DNA of 64,000 bases from Rhodococcus opacus B4 (lineage in GTDB: Bacteria > Actinomycetota > Actinomycetes > Mycobacteriales > Mycobacteriaceae). The first letter of the stretch is position 1. Each line of letters begins with the position of its first letter. Of the stretch, positions 30,698 through 40,067 are shown in pieces. Under the pieces are notes generated by a model. That model was not told where the DNA came from and searched no databases. It worked only from the letters and a program-made list of their open reading frames with translations. The position numbers were made by a program, and so were the translations under genes. The stretch is taken from the NCBI RefSeq assembly GCF_000010805.1, contig NC_012522.1, forward strand, positions 3,100,001 through 3,164,000. The letters run 5' to 3'.

Positions 30698-32074
30698 TCA
30701 CCCGTGCGTATGCAGCGGCTTCCCCGACAATGCGAGCATCGCCTCGCCCAGTGCCTCGTTCTGTGTGGGGTGCGCGTGGACGAACGGCGCGACGTCGGTG
30801 GGCAGCGCCTCCCACGCGACGGTCAGTTGCGCTTCGCCGATGAGTTCGCCGACGCGGTCGCCGACCATGTGCACCCCCACCACCGGCCCGGTGTCCCCGG
30901 CCCGCACGACCTTGATCCCGCCCGACGTTCGCAGGATCTGGCTCTTGCCGTTGCCGGCGAGGTCGTACACGGCGGACGTCGCGTCGCCGTACCGTTCCCG
31001 GGCCGCGTCCTCGGTGAGGCCGACGGACGCGACCTCCGGGTGCGAGTACGTCACCCGCGGTACGAGATGCTCCGCCACGGGAACGGGTGCGAGACCGGCG
31101 ATCTCCTCGGCAACGAAGACACCGTGCTGGAAACCGCGGTGCGCCAACTGAAGTCCGTCCACGATGTCGCCGACGGCATACACGCCGTCGACGTGGGTGC
31201 GCAGCCGCTCGTCGGTGACGACGAACCCGCGGTCGAGGGTGATGCCGTTCTCGGCGAATCCGCTGTCGGCGGTGCGCGGTCCGCGCCCCACGGCAATGAG
31301 CAGGACATCGGCGTCGAGGGTCTCACCGCCCGAGAGTTCGACGAGAACCCCGTCCGCGGATTCCTTCGCCGACTCGACCCTCGCGCCCGTGCGGGCAGTG
31401 ATGCCGCGCTTGCGGAACGCGCGCTCGAGGTGCTTCGAGCACCACGGATCCTCGGCCGCGACCAGGCGGGGCAACGCCTCGACCACGGTCACCTCGGCGC
31501 CGAACGACGCCCAGACGCTAGCGAATTCCACACCGATCACCCCGCCGCCGAGGACGACGGCCTTCTTCGGGACGAACCCGAGGTTCAGTGCGTCGTCGCT
31601 GGTGACAATGCGCTCACCGAGTTCGAGGGACGGCACCGTCCGGACGTACGACCCGGTGGCCAGCACCACCGACGACGTCCCGGTGTGGCGGACACCGTCC
31701 ACCTCGATCGTCCGGTCTCCGACATACCTTCCGTGCCCGGGCACGAGCGAGATCCTGTGTTGCGCGACGAGCCCCTGCAGCCCCCGGTACAGCCGGTCGA
31801 CCGTGTCGTTCTTGTACTGGTGTACCGCGCCGAGGTCGATGCCGTCGAACGTCATGCGCACACCGAAAGCCGCACCCGTGCGGGCGGTGTCGGCGACCTC
31901 CGCGGAATGCAACAGCGCCTTGGTGGGGATGCAGCCCCGGTGGAGGCAGGTGCCGCCGACCTTGTCGGCCTCGATCAGCGTGACCGACAGCCCGAGTTGC
32001 GCGGCCCGGAAGGCGCAGGCGTAGCCGCCGGAACCACCGCCCAGGATCAGGACGTCGCTGTGCGTCTCGGTCAT
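30698..32074 (-). CDS. lpdA: dihydrolipoamide dehydrogenase (E3)
   Basis: 458-residue flavoprotein disulfide reductase. It has the FAD motif GGGSGG, the redox-active cysteines in GGTCLHRGCIPTK, the NAD motif VLGGGVIGVEFA, GVYAVGDI and the C-terminal catalytic HAHPTQNE. It reoxidises the dihydrolipoyl arm of the E2 subunit encoded just upstream; its start and the E2 stop overlap by one base. As the fourth gene of the bkd operon it is probably dedicated to that complex, alongside a housekeeping Lpd elsewhere. Confidence 0.93.
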   Translation of the reverse strand: MTETHSDVLILGGGSGGYACAFRAAQLGLSVTLIEADKVGGTCLHRGCIPTKALLHSAEVADTARTGAAFGVRMTFDGIDLGAVHQYKNDTVDRLYRGLQGLVAQHRISLVPGHGRYVGDRTIEVDGVRHTGTSSVVLATGSYVRTVPSLELGERIVTSDDALNLGFVPKKAVVLGGGVIGVEFASVWASFGAEVTVVEALPRLVAAEDPWCSKHLERAFRKRGITARTGARVESAKESADGVLVELSGGETLDADVLLIAVGRGPRTADSGFAENGITLDRGFVVTDERLRTHVDGVYAVGDIVDGLQLAHRGFQHGVFVAEEIAGLAPVPVAEHLVPRVTYSHPEVASVGLTEDAARERYGDATSAVYDLAGNGKSQILRTSGGIKVVRAGDTGPVVGVHMVGDRVGELIGEAQLTVAWEALPTDVAPFVHAHPTQNEALGEAMLALSGKPLHTHG

Positions 32075-33303
32075 CAGAGCCTCCCCAGCACGGTGATCGG
32101 TGTCTCGATGTAGTCGGCGAACGATCGCAGGAATCCGCCCGCGACGCCGCCGTCGCACACCCGGTGATCGAAACTCAGCGACACCTGGGTGACCTTCCGG
32201 ACAGCCAACTGCCCGTCCACGACCCACGGTTTGTCGACGATACGACCGACACCGAGGATCGCGGCCTCGGGATGGTTGATGATCGGGGTCGAGCCGTCGA
32301 CACCGAACACGCCGTAGTTGTTGAGGGTGAACGTGCCCCCGCTCAGCCGCGGCGGCGGAAGCGTGCCCTCTCTCGCGAGTGACGTCGTATCATGTAGCTG
32401 CCTCGCGAGTTCGACGGTCGTGAGCGCGTCGGCGTTCTCGATCACCGGTACCACCAGCCCACGTGGGGTTTGCGCCGCGATGCCGAGATGGACGTGACCG
32501 TACCGGACGATCTCGTTGCGTGCGGTGTCGACGGTCGAGTTCAGTTCCGGGTACTGCTTCAGCGCGGCGAGGGCCAGGCGCGCGAGCAGTGCCATCAGAC
32601 CGACCTTGTCGTCTTCGGGCAGTGCGGCGTTGATCGCGCGGCGGGCGGCGAGAAGATCGGTGGCGTCGACATCCACCCACGTCGTCGCGTCCGGAATTTC
32701 GCGGCGGCTCGTCGACAGCTTGTCGGCGACCGCCTTCCGCAGGCCCTTGATCGGAATCCGCTGCGCGTCACCGGTCTTGCCACCGGGTGTGGTGGTGAGT
32801 GCCCGCTCGACGTCGGCACGGGTGATCACCTCGCCCGGTCCAGTGGCTGTCAGCGTGGTCAGGTCTATGGCGTTGTCCAGAGCCAGGTTCCGCACGATCG
32901 GCGAGATCACGCGCACGCCGCCCGTGGACCTCGGTGTCGGCGTGACCTCGGGACGCTGCACACGCCGACGCCGCTGCCGGGTGTCCTCGCTGGTGCCGTA
33001 GCCGATGAGGACATTGCCCGAGCCGGCTCGTTCTTCCTCGCGGTACTGCTCGTGCGCGGCGGGAGTTCCGCTGACGGTGATCAGCGGGGTGCCCACCTGC
33101 AGCGTCGAGCCTTCGTCGCCGTGCAGGGAGATCACCTTGCCCTCGAAGGGGATCGGCACCTCGACCGCGGCCTTCGCGGTCTCGACCTCGACGACCACCT
33201 GGTCGATGGTGACGGTGTCGCCGACCTTCACTCGCCATTCGGCGATGTCGGCCTCGGTCAGTCCCTCGCCGAGGTCGGGGAGCAGGAAGACCTGGTTGCT
33301 CAT
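32074..33303 (-). CDS. bkdC: branched-chain 2-oxoacid dehydrogenase E2 (dihydrolipoyl acyltransferase)
   Basis: 409 residues: one lipoyl domain (1-75) with the lipoylated lysine in VETAKAAVEV, a basic linker, the peripheral-subunit-binding domain (about 125-165, ISPIVRNLALDNAIDL and ITRADVERAL) and the catalytic acyltransferase domain ending with SLSFDHRVCDGG (the HxxxDG active site). It carries the acyl group from E1 to CoA, giving isobutyryl-, isovaleryl- or 2-methylbutyryl-CoA. The start overlaps the E1-beta stop by ATGA. Confidence 0.92.
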   Translation of the reverse strand: MSNQVFLLPDLGEGLTEADIAEWRVKVGDTVTIDQVVVEVETAKAAVEVPIPFEGKVISLHGDEGSTLQVGTPLITVSGTPAAHEQYREEERAGSGNVLIGYGTSEDTRQRRRRVQRPEVTPTPRSTGGVRVISPIVRNLALDNAIDLTTLTATGPGEVITRADVERALTTTPGGKTGDAQRIPIKGLRKAVADKLSTSRREIPDATTWVDVDATDLLAARRAINAALPEDDKVGLMALLARLALAALKQYPELNSTVDTARNEIVRYGHVHLGIAAQTPRGLVVPVIENADALTTVELARQLHDTTSLAREGTLPPPRLSGGTFTLNNYGVFGVDGSTPIINHPEAAILGVGRIVDKPWVVDGQLAVRKVTQVSLSFDHRVCDGGVAGGFLRSFADYIETPITVLGRL

Positions 33304-34304
33304 GCGGTCACCGCCCAACGGGTGTCGGCGGAATCGTTCCACTGCAACCGATCGACGCTGTCGAGGACGCGGTCGACGCTCGGCAGGTGGAGGCGTTCGA
33401 GTTTCGGTGCCGGATACGGAATGTCGAACCCGCTGACCCGCAGCACCGGCGCATGCAGGTGATGGAAGCAGCGTTCCTGAACACGGGCGGCGATCTCGGC
33501 GCCGACGCCGGCGAATCCCTGCGCCTCCTGAATGACGATGCACCGGCCGGTCTTGCGGACCGACGCCATGACGGTCTCGTCGTCGAACGGCACGATCGAC
33601 CGCAGGTCGATCACCTCGAGGTCGTGGCCCTCCGCCGCGGCGGCCTCGGCCGATTCGAGCGCGACGCTCACCGACGGCCCGTAGGCGACGAGGGTCGCGT
33701 CCCGGCCGGCACGGCGAACCGCGGCCCGCCCGAGCGGCGCTCCCACCGCGAGGTCGACGTCGGCGCGGGAGAAGTACAGCCGTTTCGGCTCCAGGAAGAT
33801 CACCGGGTCCGGGTCGTCGATCGCCGCGCGCAGCAAAGTGTAGGCATCCTCGACGGTGGACGGGGCCACTACCTTCAGGCCCGGAGTGTGGGCGTAATAG
33901 CCTTCGCTGGAGTCGCAGTGATGCTCGACGCCGCCGATGCCGCCGGCGAACGGGATCCGGATGACGATCGGCACCGACAGCGCACCCTTGGTGCGGTTCC
34001 GGATCTTCGCGACGTGGGAGACGATCTGCTCGAACGCCGGGTAGGCGAATGCGTCGAACTGCATTTCGACGACCGGCTTGAACCCGGCCATCGCCATGCC
34101 GATCGCGAAGCCGATGATGCCGGATTCGGCGAGCGGGGTGTCGAAGCACCGGTCGTCGCCGAAGTCGCGGGTGAGTCCGTCGGTGACGCGGAAGACGCCG
34201 CCGAGGGTGCCGACGTCCTCGCCGAAGACGACGACGTTCTCGTCCGCGGCGAGCGCATCGCGCAGTGCGGTGTTCAGGGCCTGGGCCATGGTGATCGTGG
34301 GCAC
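33300..34304 (-). CDS. bkdB: branched-chain 2-oxoacid dehydrogenase E1 beta subunit
   Basis: 334 residues with the pyrimidine-binding domain of a heterotetrameric E1: FGEDVGTLGGVFRVTDGL, FDTPLAESGIIGFAIGMA (glutamate for ThDP), RIPFAGGIGGVEHHCDSSE and the C-terminal VSGFDIPYPAPKLE. It pairs with the alpha subunit encoded four bases upstream. The GTG start lies just after the alpha stop, with GAGGAG inside the alpha gene as ribosome site. Confidence 0.92.
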   Translation of the reverse strand: MPTITMAQALNTALRDALAADENVVVFGEDVGTLGGVFRVTDGLTRDFGDDRCFDTPLAESGIIGFAIGMAMAGFKPVVEMQFDAFAYPAFEQIVSHVAKIRNRTKGALSVPIVIRIPFAGGIGGVEHHCDSSEGYYAHTPGLKVVAPSTVEDAYTLLRAAIDDPDPVIFLEPKRLYFSRADVDLAVGAPLGRAAVRRAGRDATLVAYGPSVSVALESAEAAAAEGHDLEVIDLRSIVPFDDETVMASVRKTGRCIVIQEAQGFAGVGAEIAARVQERCFHHLHAPVLRVSGFDIPYPAPKLERLHLPSVDRVLDSVDRLQWNDSADTRWAVTA

Positions 34305-34308
34305 GGTG

Positions 34309-35427
34309 TCAGTTCTCCTCGGACTCGGCGGCCAGTTCGGCTTCCGCCTGCGCTTGCTGCTCTCGAAGTTGCGGTGTCTGCTCGGCGAAGACGTACCGGA
34401 ACAGATCCATCGGGTCGGCGACGCGGTCGACGTTCATACCCGCCCGCAGTTCGGCCGCGGCACTCTCCGCCTCCGCCGTGAGGGCGGCCGCGGACGCGTC
34501 GTCGAGAAGTCCCCTGCCCCGCAGGTACTTCTCCAGCCGCGCCAGCGGGTCGCGGCCGAGCCACTGCTCGACCTCGGACGAATCGCGGTAGCGGGTGGCG
34601 TCGTCGGCGTTGGTGTGCGCATCGATCCGGTAGGTGTGGGCCTCGACGATGACCGGGCCGTTACCGGCACGGACGAATCTCGCGGCCTCGTCCATCACCG
34701 CGAGCATGGCGACGGGGTCGTTGCCGTCGACCTGCTCTGACCCGATGCCGTAGCCGACACCCTTGTGCGCCAACGTCGGTGCGGCGCTCTGCCGGGCCAG
34801 CGGCACGCTGATCGCGAAGCCGTTGTTCTGTACCAGAAACACCACCGGTGCCTTGAACACGGCGGCGAAGTTCAGGGCCTCGTGGAAGTCGCCCTCGCTG
34901 GTCGCGCCGTCGCCGCAGAACGCCAGCGCGATCGTGTCCCGGCCCCGGCGATGTTCGCCGTACGCCACACCGGTCGCGTGCAGCAACTGGGTGGCGAGCG
35001 GGGTGCACTGGGGTGCGCTGCGATGGGCGGCGGGGTCGTAGCCGCAGTGCCAGTCGCCGGAGAGCATGCTCAGGATCTCGACCGGGTCGATGCCGCGGGC
35101 GGCGAGCGCCACCGAGTCGCGATAAGTCGGGAACATCCAGTCGCCGGGGCGCAGGCTCATCGCCGCCGCGATCTGGCAGGCCTCCTGGCCACGTGAGGAC
35201 GGATACACCGCGAGCCGGCCCTGCTTGGTCAGGGCCGTCGCCTGTTGATCGAAGCGCCTGCCCAGCACCATGTTCCGGTGCATCTCCACCAGGCGGTCGT
35301 CGCTCGGCCTCGGGTACCGGGCCTCGCTCTCCGTGAGCCCGCCCGCCGAGTCCAGATACTGCACCGCACTCTCGGCGGGAAGAAACTTCCGATACGGCCT
35401 CGCCAGGGGCGGCTCTACGAGCGTCAC
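34309..35427 (-). CDS. bkdA: branched-chain 2-oxoacid dehydrogenase E1 alpha subunit
   Basis: 372 residues. The ThDP/Mg motif runs from CGDGATSEGD to VVFLVQNN, and phosphorylation-loop-like YRIDAHTNADDATRYR follows. The heterotetrameric alpha/beta arrangement, the phosphoserine-loop sequence and the linked Lrp regulator favour the branched-chain rather than the pyruvate complex. The GTG start at 35427 is chosen because GGAGGT lies five to six bases upstream; an in-frame ATG 18 bases further upstream has no such site. First gene of the bkdABC-lpd operon. Confidence 0.9.
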   Translation of the reverse strand: MTLVEPPLARPYRKFLPAESAVQYLDSAGGLTESEARYPRPSDDRLVEMHRNMVLGRRFDQQATALTKQGRLAVYPSSRGQEACQIAAAMSLRPGDWMFPTYRDSVALAARGIDPVEILSMLSGDWHCGYDPAAHRSAPQCTPLATQLLHATGVAYGEHRRGRDTIALAFCGDGATSEGDFHEALNFAAVFKAPVVFLVQNNGFAISVPLARQSAAPTLAHKGVGYGIGSEQVDGNDPVAMLAVMDEAARFVRAGNGPVIVEAHTYRIDAHTNADDATRYRDSSEVEQWLGRDPLARLEKYLRGRGLLDDASAAALTAEAESAAAELRAGMNVDRVADPMDLFRYVFAEQTPQLREQQAQAEAELAAESEEN

Positions 35428-35580
35428 GTCTACCTCCAGATGCATTGTGTCCGTCAATGCTCGCAACTGAGTGACCTATCGACAACGAATGGCAGGAATC
35501 AGAGACAAATGGCCTAAGATCGGCTCATCGGGGGCAGAATGTCTCACCGGAGTGTGAGCGACCACAGCAGGGATGGACAG
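35428..35580. promoter_or_regulatory. bkd-Lrp divergent promoter region
   Basis: The 153 bases between bkdA and the divergent Lrp-type gene should contain both promoters and an Lrp operator. A relatively AT-rich stretch (ATCGACAACGAATGGCAGGA) stands out but no clean palindrome was recognised. Confidence 0.45.
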
Positions 35581-36048
35581 ATGGCCGAGGGCACGTACGA
35601 ACTCGACGCGATCGACCGACGCATCATCAAGGAACTCGTCGCCGACAGCCGCATCTCGATGCGGGCGCTGGCGGAGAAGGCCCACATCTCCCGCGCCCAC
35701 GCGTACGTCCGCATCGAGCGGTTGCAGGAAGCCGGGATCATCGAGGGTTTCACCACCCGCATCTCGCACTCGAAGGCGGGGCTGGGCTCGTCCGCGTTCA
35801 TCGCCCTGTCGATCAGGCAGGACTCGTGGCGGGGAATCTCCACCCAGCTGCGGACGCTGCCGTTCGTCGAGCACTTCTCGTTACTGGGCGGCGATTTCGA
35901 CGTTCTCGTCCTCGTCCGCGCACCGGACAACAGCGCACTGCGTCATGTCGTCCTCGAGCGGTTGCAGAGCCTCGAGGGTGTGCAGGCAACCAAGACGTGG
36001 CTGATTTTCGAGGAAGCCAGCGGGCCCGGGCCGGAATGGGTTCGTTGA
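35581..36048 (+). CDS. bkdR: Lrp/AsnC-family regulator, probable regulator of bkd
   Basis: 155 residues: an N-terminal helix-turn-helix (LDAIDRRIIKELVADSRISM to AYVRIERLQEAGII) and an RAM/AsnC ligand-binding domain. The gene is divergent from bkdABC-lpd, the standard arrangement for BkdR-type activators that respond to branched-chain amino acids. The ATG follows AGGGA by seven bases. Confidence 0.85.
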   Translation: MAEGTYELDAIDRRIIKELVADSRISMRALAEKAHISRAHAYVRIERLQEAGIIEGFTTRISHSKAGLGSSAFIALSIRQDSWRGISTQLRTLPFVEHFSLLGGDFDVLVLVRAPDNSALRHVVLERLQSLEGVQATKTWLIFEEASGPGPEWVR

Positions 36049-36069
36049 CGGAGCCGATAGGATTTCGTC

Positions 36070-36738
36070 ATGCGCAGCGACCTGATGAAGAACGCCGAAC
36101 GCAACGGCGAGCCGGGCACCTTCGTGTTGCAGAACCCGCGAATGCTCAAGGTGGACTTGGCCGGAACCGGTGGCCACTTCTTCGCCCGGCAAGGAGCGAT
36201 GGTCGCGTACCAGGGTGACGTCGACTTCGCCTACCAGGGCAGCGGCGGCGTCGGGAAGTTCTTCAAGAAGGCGCTCACCGGTGAGGGAATGTCGCTGATG
36301 AAGGTGTCCGGCAGCGGCGACGTGTTCCTCGCCCGCGACGCCGACGAGATCTTCCTGCTCGAACTCGAGGACGAGTCGGTGACCGTCAACGGTTCCAACG
36401 TCCTCGCGTTCGACAGTTCCCTGAGTTGGGACATCAACCGCGCCGAGGGCGCGTCGATGCTCAGCGGCGGGCTGTTCAACACGACGTTCACCGGGCGGGG
36501 TGTTCTCGCCGTCACCGTCTACGGCACTCCCGTCGTCCTGAACGTCGACACCCCCACCTACGTCGACATGCAGAGCGCGGTGCTGTGGTCGACCGGCCTG
36601 CAGTCGACCATCCGCAAGACCGCGAAGATGGCCGCCGCGATCGGCCGCGGATCCGGTGAGGCGTACCAGTTGTGCCTCACCGGAAACGGCATCGTCGTCG
36701 TGCAGGCGTCGGAGGGGCACCCGGTTCCCAAGCCGTGA
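36070..36738 (+). CDS. AIM24-family protein
   Basis: 222-residue all-beta protein of the AIM24/TRAP-like family, with glycine-rich turns (QGSGGVGKFFKKALTGEG, KVSGSGDVFLA, GGLFNTTFTGRGVLA) that form the double-layer beta-helix. The biochemical role is unknown in bacteria. It starts 21 bases after the Lrp stop and may be cotranscribed with it. Confidence 0.8.
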   Translation: MRSDLMKNAERNGEPGTFVLQNPRMLKVDLAGTGGHFFARQGAMVAYQGDVDFAYQGSGGVGKFFKKALTGEGMSLMKVSGSGDVFLARDADEIFLLELEDESVTVNGSNVLAFDSSLSWDINRAEGASMLSGGLFNTTFTGRGVLAVTVYGTPVVLNVDTPTYVDMQSAVLWSTGLQSTIRKTAKMAAAIGRGSGEAYQLCLTGNGIVVVQASEGHPVPKP

Positions 36739-36759
36739 CCGCGCGGGTGCCCCCTTCGA

Positions 36760-38229
36760 TCACCCGGCCCGGGTACGGCCGACGGCACCGGCCGCGACGT
36801 CGACGAGCAGGAACGCGAGCAGGCTGACCCCGAGCAGCGGGACGAACCAGCCGACGAGGACGGCGCACGCGACTCCGGTCACGGCCGCGACCGGGTGGAT
36901 TCGACGCCAGGTGCCCCGCGCCGGCGGCCTGCCCACCGCCCGGGCGGTGCCGCGGGTGGGCCTGCGCCGCCACCAGAGAACGTAGCCGCGGACGATCACG
37001 GCGAGCAACGCCACCGCGAGAGCTGCCAGGATCAGCTGGTTGAGCAGTCCGAACAGCAGACCCATGTGCAGCGCGATGCCCCAGGACGTCAGCTTCGCGG
37101 CGAGCGGCCAGTCGGCGAAACGCGACACGTCCGTCACCGTGCCCGTGGCCCCGTCGACGGCGATCGAGTCGGTCGAGAACTGCCACGGTTGGCGGGTCTG
37201 GGTGACCGTGAACGCGGTGCCGGCGTCTGCGGGAACGGTTGCCTCGACGGCACCGGTGACGCCGCTGCGCCGGGCCACGTCGAGGACGGTGTCGAGTTCG
37301 CCGACGTTGCTGTCGAGGATTCCCGGATCCGACGTGGGGGTGTGCCCCGCGCCGTGCCCGTCGTGACCGCCCGATGCTGCCGCGCCGGTGTTCGGCGCCG
37401 AGTCCAGTGTCTTGTCGATCTTGGGAGTGGTCCAGCTCAGGGCGGAGCGGAGTTCGCCGACGTTCTCCCCCGCGTACCGCGACCAGGTCAGGCCCGTCGC
37501 CGAGAGGAACACCAGACCGGCCGCGATCCAGATGCCGACCACTCCGTGCCAGCTCAGGGTGCGATTGCGGCCCCGGCTCGACCGGTCGAGCGTCCACAGC
37601 CTGGCGGCCTCCGCGTTCCGGGCCCGGATCGTGCGGTACCGCTGGACCCACAGGTACACGCCGCCGAGCGCGATGACCCACAGCCACGACGCGGCGAGCT
37701 CACTGTAGATACGTCCGGGCTCACCGAGGTGCAGGTGCCGGTGCAACTGCGAAATCCAGGTCCGCATCGGCAGCGCCCCGCTGCTGCCGTACACCACCAG
37801 TTCGCCCTTCGACTGCGCGGTGGCCGGATCGACGAAGACCGCGAGGCGTTCGGATTCGCCCAGCCCGGGGTCGGTGAACAGCACCTGCGTCGTCTGACCC
37901 GGTTCCGTCGCGGGGCGCACCGCCGCAACGGCGAGATCGGGTCGAACCTGCTGCGCGGCTCGCACCTGTTCGGACATCGGAAGGTCGGGGCCGGTCGAGT
38001 CGACGTGCAGGTAGTCGCGGTAGACGAGCTGCTCGACGGACGGCGCGAGGGCGTAGAGGCCGCCGCTGACGGCAGCGATCACCAGGAACGGTGCCACCAG
38101 AATCCCCGCGTAGAAGTGCAGGCGAAGGATCAGTGGCCGGAAACTGCGCGGCGGCGAGGAGTCTTTCGACGCCGGGGAGGACGGGGCGGGCGCGACCGGT
38201 TTGTCGCGTTCGAGCTCAGGGACGGACAC
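36760..38229 (-). CDS. PepSY-associated transmembrane protein
   Basis: 489 residues with four membrane helices: one near 37-57 (GILVAPFLVIAAVSGGLYAL), one around 190, one around 240 and one near 400. PepSY-type extracytoplasmic segments lie between the first two and in the middle (ENVGELDTVLDVARRSG to WQFSTDSIAVDG). A histidine/glycine-rich loop (GGHDGHGAGH) may bind metal. The family includes iron-regulated membrane proteins and peptidase inhibitors; copper or iron handling is plausible but unproven. The GTG start is used because the N-terminal segment upstream of it is not conserved-looking. Confidence 0.75.
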   Translation of the reverse strand: MSVPELERDKPVAPAPSSPASKDSSPPRSFRPLILRLHFYAGILVAPFLVIAAVSGGLYALAPSVEQLVYRDYLHVDSTGPDLPMSEQVRAAQQVRPDLAVAAVRPATEPGQTTQVLFTDPGLGESERLAVFVDPATAQSKGELVVYGSSGALPMRTWISQLHRHLHLGEPGRIYSELAASWLWVIALGGVYLWVQRYRTIRARNAEAARLWTLDRSSRGRNRTLSWHGVVGIWIAAGLVFLSATGLTWSRYAGENVGELRSALSWTTPKIDKTLDSAPNTGAAASGGHDGHGAGHTPTSDPGILDSNVGELDTVLDVARRSGVTGAVEATVPADAGTAFTVTQTRQPWQFSTDSIAVDGATGTVTDVSRFADWPLAAKLTSWGIALHMGLLFGLLNQLILAALAVALLAVIVRGYVLWWRRRPTRGTARAVGRPPARGTWRRIHPVAAVTGVACAVLVGWFVPLLGVSLLAFLLVDVAAGAVGRTRAG

Positions 38230-38461
38230 GAAGATCTCGATTCGAGTTCGGGTGAGGCGGGGCACCCAGCGCCCTCGAGGCGGCGCACGGGAAGCGTGCG
38301 CCGGCAACTCGAGGTGACACGTCGGGGACGCACCGACTCGGGAGGGGTCGGCACCGCGGCTCGCGTGGGAGCCGTCCGACGCCGAGTGGGGACACGCCGG
38401 ACCAGGCGACTCACACGACTGAGGTGCGCGTGCCGGGGACGGCGGTGAAGAAAGGGGTCGA

Positions 38462-38980
38462 CTAGACGAGCGCGGGTGGTCCGCGGGTGCCGGCGCCCGC
38501 GGCGACCAGCAGCCACAAGGACAGCTTCGCGCGGTACACCGGGGTCGCCGACCAGGTGCCGGTATCGACCTGCAACGGGGCCAGGACGGCGAGAACGATG
38601 CGCGACAACGCCGCCAGGGCCCGCAGACAGGCGCGTTCGGCCGACCGGACCAGCACCGCGGCCACCGCAATGGCAGCGATGTGCGCGGCGATCATCGGAG
38701 TGGACAGTCCCAGGCCGTGCGCATGATCGGCCGCCAATGCCAGCGTGGTGTGACCGATCAGCTGGCCCGCTGCGAGCACCGACAGCACGAACAACCATTC
38801 GCGGCTGGCCACCCGGACGGCGGCGACCGACGCGCCGACCGCGGCGCACGCCGCGAGAAGCAGCACCACCGAACCGTCGCTCGGAGGCATTCCGCCGCCG
38901 GCGACGCCGTGCGCGGCGACGCTGACCGCGCCGGACAGTGAACCCACGACGGAGCCGCGCACCTGCGCGACCACATCCAT
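38462..38980 (-). CDS. hypothetical four-helix membrane protein
   Basis: 172 residues with hydrophobic stretches near VVLLLAACAAVGASVAAV, LFVLSVLAAGQLIGHTTLAL, AHIAAIAVAAVLV and LWLLVAAGAG, and a histidine-containing loop (AADHAHGLG). It precedes the PepSY gene on the same strand by about 230 bases, so a shared metal-related role is possible. No family recognised. ATG preferred over a GTG twelve bases upstream because GGGGTGA is correctly spaced. Confidence 0.6.
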   Translation of the reverse strand: MDVVAQVRGSVVGSLSGAVSVAAHGVAGGGMPPSDGSVVLLLAACAAVGASVAAVRVASREWLFVLSVLAAGQLIGHTTLALAADHAHGLGLSTPMIAAHIAAIAVAAVLVRSAERACLRALAALSRIVLAVLAPLQVDTGTWSATPVYRAKLSLWLLVAAGAGTRGPPALV

Positions 38981-39053
38981 CCGTGAATTCACCCCGCGAG
39001 GGTACCGCCTCCGGCGCCCGGCACGAAGGCCGGGCGCGGGCGTCCACCACCGG

Positions 39054-40067
39054 TCAGGCGGGCGCCCCCGCCGCCGGACGCAGGCGCGCGAGGACGTCCG
39101 TCAGCGTGACGACCCCGATCAGCTGCCCGTCGTCGGTGACGATCGCGAGATGGCTGCGGGTCTCGCGCATCGTGTGCAACGCCGCGTACACGGCGGCGTC
39201 CGCGTCGAGGGTCAGCACCGGGCGCATCAGGTCGGCGGCCGTCACCGCGGCGCCGGCCCGGAGGCTGTCCCGCGCGTGCACCACACCGCGGATCCCGTCC
39301 TCGTCGCGCACGAGCAGGCGCAGGTGACCGCTACGATCCGCGGCCGCCTTGATCTCCGACACCGTCGCGTCCGGCGCGACACTGCTCGGGGAGGTGTTCG
39401 GCCGCACCATGTCCCGCACGGCGAGCGATTCGAGTTCCAGGGCACCGGTCAGCCGGCCGTGGTACCGCTCGTCGAGCGTGCCGACGGTCGCGGAGTGCTC
39501 GACGAGGTGACGCAGCGCATCGGGGTCCTGGCCCGTCCCGACCTGGTCGACCGGTTCGACGCCGAACAGTCGCAGGCAGCGGTTCGCCATCTGGTTCAGC
39601 ACCAGCAGCAGCGGGCGGGTGGCCCACATGAACCCGCGCATCGGGATCGCCAGCAGGGTCGCCGACTTCTCCGGGTGCGCGATCGCCCACGACTTCGGTG
39701 CCATCTCGCCGACGACGAGGTGCAGGAACGTGACGATGATCAGGGCGAGGACGAATCCGAGGACGTCCGCCAGCCACAGCGGGGCACCCCACCCCTCGAA
39801 CGCCGGGGTGAGCCAGTGATGCACGGCCGGTTTCGTGACGGCACCGAGCGCGAGCGTGCACACGGTGATGCCCAGCTGGGATCCGGCCAGCAACACCGAC
39901 AGCTCGGACGCGCTGCGCAGGGCGGCCCGCGCCGCCCGGCTGGTGGGGGCGGCGTCCTCGAGCCGGTGGCGGCGGGCGGCGATCAGCGCGAACTCGATCG
40001 CCACGAAGAACGCGCTCGCCGCGATCAACCCGACGGTGACCACCACGACGACCCAGGGATTACTCAT
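39054..40067 (-). CDS. CNNM-domain/CBS-pair (CorC-type) membrane protein
   Basis: 337 residues: a CNNM/DUF21 transmembrane domain (1-190; FFVAIEFALIAARRHRLEDA and VVGEMAPKSWAIAHPE are family motifs) followed by a CBS pair (about 205-330; DMVRPNTSPSSV, AIVTDDGQLIGVVTLTDVL). The C-terminal CorC_HlyC domain of longer relatives is absent. Such proteins move or regulate Mg2+ or other divalent cations. ATGAGTAA overlap with the upstream paralogue shows an operon of two. Confidence 0.85.
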   Translation of the reverse strand: MSNPWVVVVVTVGLIAASAFFVAIEFALIAARRHRLEDAAPTSRAARAALRSASELSVLLAGSQLGITVCTLALGAVTKPAVHHWLTPAFEGWGAPLWLADVLGFVLALIIVTFLHLVVGEMAPKSWAIAHPEKSATLLAIPMRGFMWATRPLLLVLNQMANRCLRLFGVEPVDQVGTGQDPDALRHLVEHSATVGTLDERYHGRLTGALELESLAVRDMVRPNTSPSSVAPDATVSEIKAAADRSGHLRLLVRDEDGIRGVVHARDSLRAGAAVTAADLMRPVLTLDADAAVYAALHTMRETRSHLAIVTDDGQLIGVVTLTDVLARLRPAAGAPA